This document shows, one piece after another, positions 44,056 to 46,300 of a stretch of DNA of 46,300 nt. The notes below the pieces were generated by a model. It was not told the origin of the DNA. It did not search any database and saw only the letters and a list, made by a program, of their open reading frames with translations. Both the position numbers and the translations under genes were made by a program. Origin of the DNA: an uncultured SAR86 cluster bacterium (GTDB lineage Bacteria > Pseudomonadota > Gammaproteobacteria > Magnimaribacterales > D2472); the NCBI GenBank assembly GCA_902591665.1, contig CACJBO010000007.1, positions 1-46,300 of the forward strand, given 5' to 3'. The first letter of the stretch is position 1, and every line of letters starts with the position of its first letter.

Positions 44056-44981
44056 GTATATTAGTAATAGCAGAACATGATAATGTTAATCTTAAAGGCG
44101 CAACTCTAAACACTGTTGCTGCGGCCAAAGAAATCGGAAGTGATATTACACTACTAGTTGCTGGTTCTGATACTTCTTCAGTTATTAGCGAAGCTCAGCA
44201 ACTTAATGGAATTACAAAAGTTTTAAGTTGTGACAATGATTTATACAAAAACTCTTTAGCAGAAGAATTATCAAATCTTGTTGTTTCATTGGCTTCTAGC
44301 TTTTCATATATATTGGCACCGGCTACAACATTTGGTAAAAATCTTTTACCCAGGATATCTGCTAAATTAGACGTACAACAAATTTCAGATATTATTTCAA
44401 TTGAGAGTGAAGATACTTTTAAAAGACCAATTTATGCAGGAAGTTGCATCGCTACTGTTAAATCAAATGACACTGTTAAGTTAATAACTGTAAGGTCTAC
44501 AGCTTTTGATCCAGTTGCAAATGATAACTCTGATGTACCAGTTGAGCCTGTCGATGCTTCAACTTCAGCAAATATTAGTGAATTCGTATCAGAAGAGCTT
44601 GCTAAAAGTGATAGGCCAGAGTTAACTTCTGCAAATATAGTTATATCTGGTGGAAGAGGGATGCAATCTGGAGATAATTTCCATCTTCTAGACTCTATTG
44701 CTGATAAATTAGGTGCAGCAGTTGGAGCTTCAAGAGCTGCTGTTGATGCAGGTTTTGTACCAAATGATTATCAAGTAGGACAAACAGGTAAAATTGTAGC
44801 CCCTGACTTATATATAGCCGTTGGTATTTCTGGTGCAATTCAACATTTAGCTGGAATGAAAGATTCAAAAGTAATTGTTGCAATCAATAAAGATGAAGAT
44901 GCTCCAATTTTTCAAGTCTCTGACTATGGTCTTGTAAGCGATTTATTTGATGCATTGCCTGAACTAGATTCCAAACTTTAA
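44052..44981 (+). CDS. etfA: Electron-transfer flavoprotein alpha subunit
   Basis: A 309-aa EtfA. The C-terminal FAD domain is well conserved: [76 protein letters not shown] and [15 protein letters not shown]. It forms a heterodimer with EtfB. The gene ends 17 nt before a strong intrinsic terminator, marking the end of this two-gene operon. Confidence 0.97.
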   Translation: MSILVIAEHDNVNLKGATLNTVAAAKEIGSDITLLVAGSDTSSVISEAQQLNGITKVLSCDNDLYKNSLAEELSNLVVSLASSFSYILAPATTFGKNLLPRISAKLDVQQISDIISIESEDTFKRPIYAGSCIATVKSNDTVKLITVRSTAFDPVANDNSDVPVEPVDASTSANISEFVSEELAKSDRPELTSANIVISGGRGMQSGDNFHLLDSIADKLGAAVGASRAAVDAGFVPNDYQVGQTGKIVAPDLYIAVGISGAIQHLAGMKDSKVIVAINKDEDAPIFQVSDYGLVSDLFDALPELDSKL

Positions 44982-44998
44982 TTAAATTGATATATAAG

Positions 44999-45026
44999 AA
45001 TAGGGCTTCTTGGCCCTATTTTTTTT
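44999..45026 (+). terminator. Intrinsic terminator of etfBA
   Basis: AATAGGGC (44999-45006) pairs perfectly with GCCCTATT (45013-45020) across the loop TTCTTG and runs straight into eight consecutive T (45019-45026). It is the cleanest rho-independent terminator in the window, placed just after etfA. Confidence 0.92.
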
Positions 45027-45051
45027 GTTTAAGATATGTAGAATTAAATAT

Positions 45052-46300
45052 ATGAAATATATATATTTAATTACTTTTTTATTATCTTTTAATTTATCTT
45101 CTAATAGTGTTATTTATACAAGTTCATACATTGATGTAAATAAAAAACAAATCGTCAACAATTATTCAATCACAGTTGCTGACGGAAGGATTGTTTCGAT
45201 TGATAAGGGATTTATCGATGTTAATGATAATAAACTAATTGATCTTAGAGGCATGACAGTCATGCCTGGTCTTATGGATATGCATGTTCATTTTGGACAG
45301 GAATATCAATCTAAAGCTGAAAGACCATCAAAAATTGAAAGAGAGACAAGTGCAATTCTTGCAGCAAAGCATGCATTAATAACATTAAAATCAGGATTTA
45401 CGACTGTAAGACAGGTTGGTGATAGTGGAATGGTTGCTATTTCTTTACGAGACTTAATTAATAGTAATCAAATTATTGGGCCAAGAATATTTACTTCTGG
45501 CAAAAGTATTGCTACTACAGGTGGCCATGCAGATCCAACAAATGGTAAAGATAAGGATTCATATGAATATCCAGCTGCTGAAGATGGTGTTATTAATGGA
45601 CCATATGATGCATATACAGCAGTTAGACAAAGATACAAGGATGGAGCAGATGGAATTAAGCTAACTGTAACAGGAGGCGTGTTAAGTGTTGCTAAATCTG
45701 GTGAAAATCCTCAATTTACAGCAGAGGAAGTTGAAGCGGTTGTAGATGCTGCCAAAGATTATGGTATGTGGGTTGCTGTACACGCCCATGGATCTGTCGG
45801 AATGAAAAGAGCAGTTATTGCAGGAGTTGATTCAGTAGAACATGGAACATTCATGACCACTGAAGTTATGGATTTGATGATAAAAAATGGAACATTTTAT
45901 GTTCCAACAATATCTGCAGGAGAATTTGTTGCAGATAAATCTAAAATTGATAATTATTTTCCTGAAATAGTTAGGCCAAAAGCAGCCTCTGTGGGTCCTC
46001 AAATCGGAAGCACCTTTTCAAAAGCTTACAAGAGAGGTGTTAAAATAGCATTTGGAACTGATGCAGGAGTTCAGTCACATGGAACAAATTGGAAGGAGTT
46101 TGTTTACATGGTCCAATATGGTATGCCTCCTATCGAAACTATAGAATCAGCAACGATAAAAACTGCTGAGCTATTGGGAATTGAATCAGATTTAGGATCT
46201 ATTGATGTGGGTAAAATAGCTGATTTAATAGCAGTTCAGGGAGATCCATTAAAAGATATAAATTCAATGAAAAATATATCATTTGTAATGAAAGATGGGG
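45052..46300 (+). CDS. Secreted metal-dependent amidohydrolase, 3' end outside window
   Basis: The frame opens at ATG 45052 and is still open at the window end (416 complete codons). A signal peptide (YIYLITFLLSFNLSSNS) is followed by an amidohydrolase (imidazolonepropionase-like) TIM barrel: MPGLMDMHVHFG (His78, His80), DGIKLTVTGGV (bridging-Lys position 203), VHAHG (244, 246), VEHGT (264) and FGTDAGV (Asp337). The full metal-ligand set is present, so it should be active. Relatives hydrolyse dipeptides (Xaa-Pro, Xaa-Arg) or cyclic amides in the periplasm. It is separated from etfA by the terminator. No Shine-Dalgarno is obvious. Confidence 0.9.
   Translation, partial: MKYIYLITFLLSFNLSSNSVIYTSSYIDVNKKQIVNNYSITVADGRIVSIDKGFIDVNDNKLIDLRGMTVMPGLMDMHVHFGQEYQSKAERPSKIERETSAILAAKHALITLKSGFTTVRQVGDSGMVAISLRDLINSNQIIGPRIFTSGKSIATTGGHADPTNGKDKDSYEYPAAEDGVINGPYDAYTAVRQRYKDGADGIKLTVTGGVLSVAKSGENPQFTAEEVEAVVDAAKDYGMWVAVHAHGSVGMKRAVIAGVDSVEHGTFMTTEVMDLMIKNGTFYVPTISAGEFVADKSKIDNYFPEIVRPKAASVGPQIGSTFSKAYKRGVKIAFGTDAGVQSHGTNWKEFVYMVQYGMPPIETIESATIKTAELLGIESDLGSIDVGKIADLIAVQGDPLKDINSMKNISFVMKDG

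Noticed and set aside
1..46300. CRISPR arrays, insertion sequences, prophage or integrase genes
   Set aside because: No spaced direct repeats, transposase motifs or terminal inverted repeats were seen on either strand.

Overview
The window is a very AT-rich, tightly packed bacterial chromosome segment. Reading frames often overlap by 1-14 nt (TAATG, ATGA), and no mobile elements, phage genes or CRISPR arrays were seen. The envelope genes (Lol, ExbB/ExbD, MsbA/LpxK, KdsB, MurB), a TonB-dependent receptor and the ETF/ETF-QO system indicate an aerobic Gram-negative. The lolCD-exbBD-msbA/lpxK-kdsB-murB order is gammaproteobacterial in style. The low GC, streamlined layout, sulfotransferase, DmdA-like GcvT protein and abundance of SDR/ALDH/hydrolase genes suggest a marine oligotroph of the SAR86 type. 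That placement is inference; no marker gene was searched.

Layout. 1-9.3 kb is mixed: a TPR-sulfotransferase (5' end outside the window), a MAPEG protein, a GcvT/DmdA-like demethylase, two secreted proteins (the second a lipoprotein) with LPP20/FlgT-like character, a periplasmic glucose/sorbosone-dehydrogenase-type protein with a membrane partner, and several tiny membrane proteins (three of exactly 27 aa). 8.7-20.0 kb is a TetR regulator divergent from a ten-gene plus-strand run: ADC-like decarboxylase, TonB receptor, two-domain VOC protein, SDR, MFS, aldehyde dehydrogenase, zinc-less MDR, class-III aminotransferase and SDR. It looks like a complete uptake-and-conversion locus for an unidentified organic substrate and is the best candidate here for an undescribed system. 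20.1-24.2 kb holds tRNA-Ser(UGA), directly followed by a hotdog thioesterase, two alpha/beta hydrolases and a GPH-type symporter.

24.2-31.1 kb carries a DUF349 protein (minus strand), trpS, an MFS exporter, hemH, a DECR-like SDR and a second CalB-like aldehyde dehydrogenase. 31.1-39.8 kb is a long envelope operon. Its most unusual feature is one 919-codon frame encoding MsbA fused to LpxK, i.e. the lipid A flippase joined to the lipid A 4'-kinase. The operon ends with a LysE/RhtB gene split by an 8-T homopolymer, a DUF1285 gene and a 52-aa DUF2256 zinc-ribbon-like protein.

39.7-46.3 kb has a DUF885 lipoprotein peptidase and ETF-QO on the minus strand, divergent from etfB-etfA. These three ETF genes together pass electrons from acyl-CoA and other dehydrogenases to quinone. 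A strong intrinsic terminator follows etfA, and then a secreted amidohydrolase that runs off the window end.
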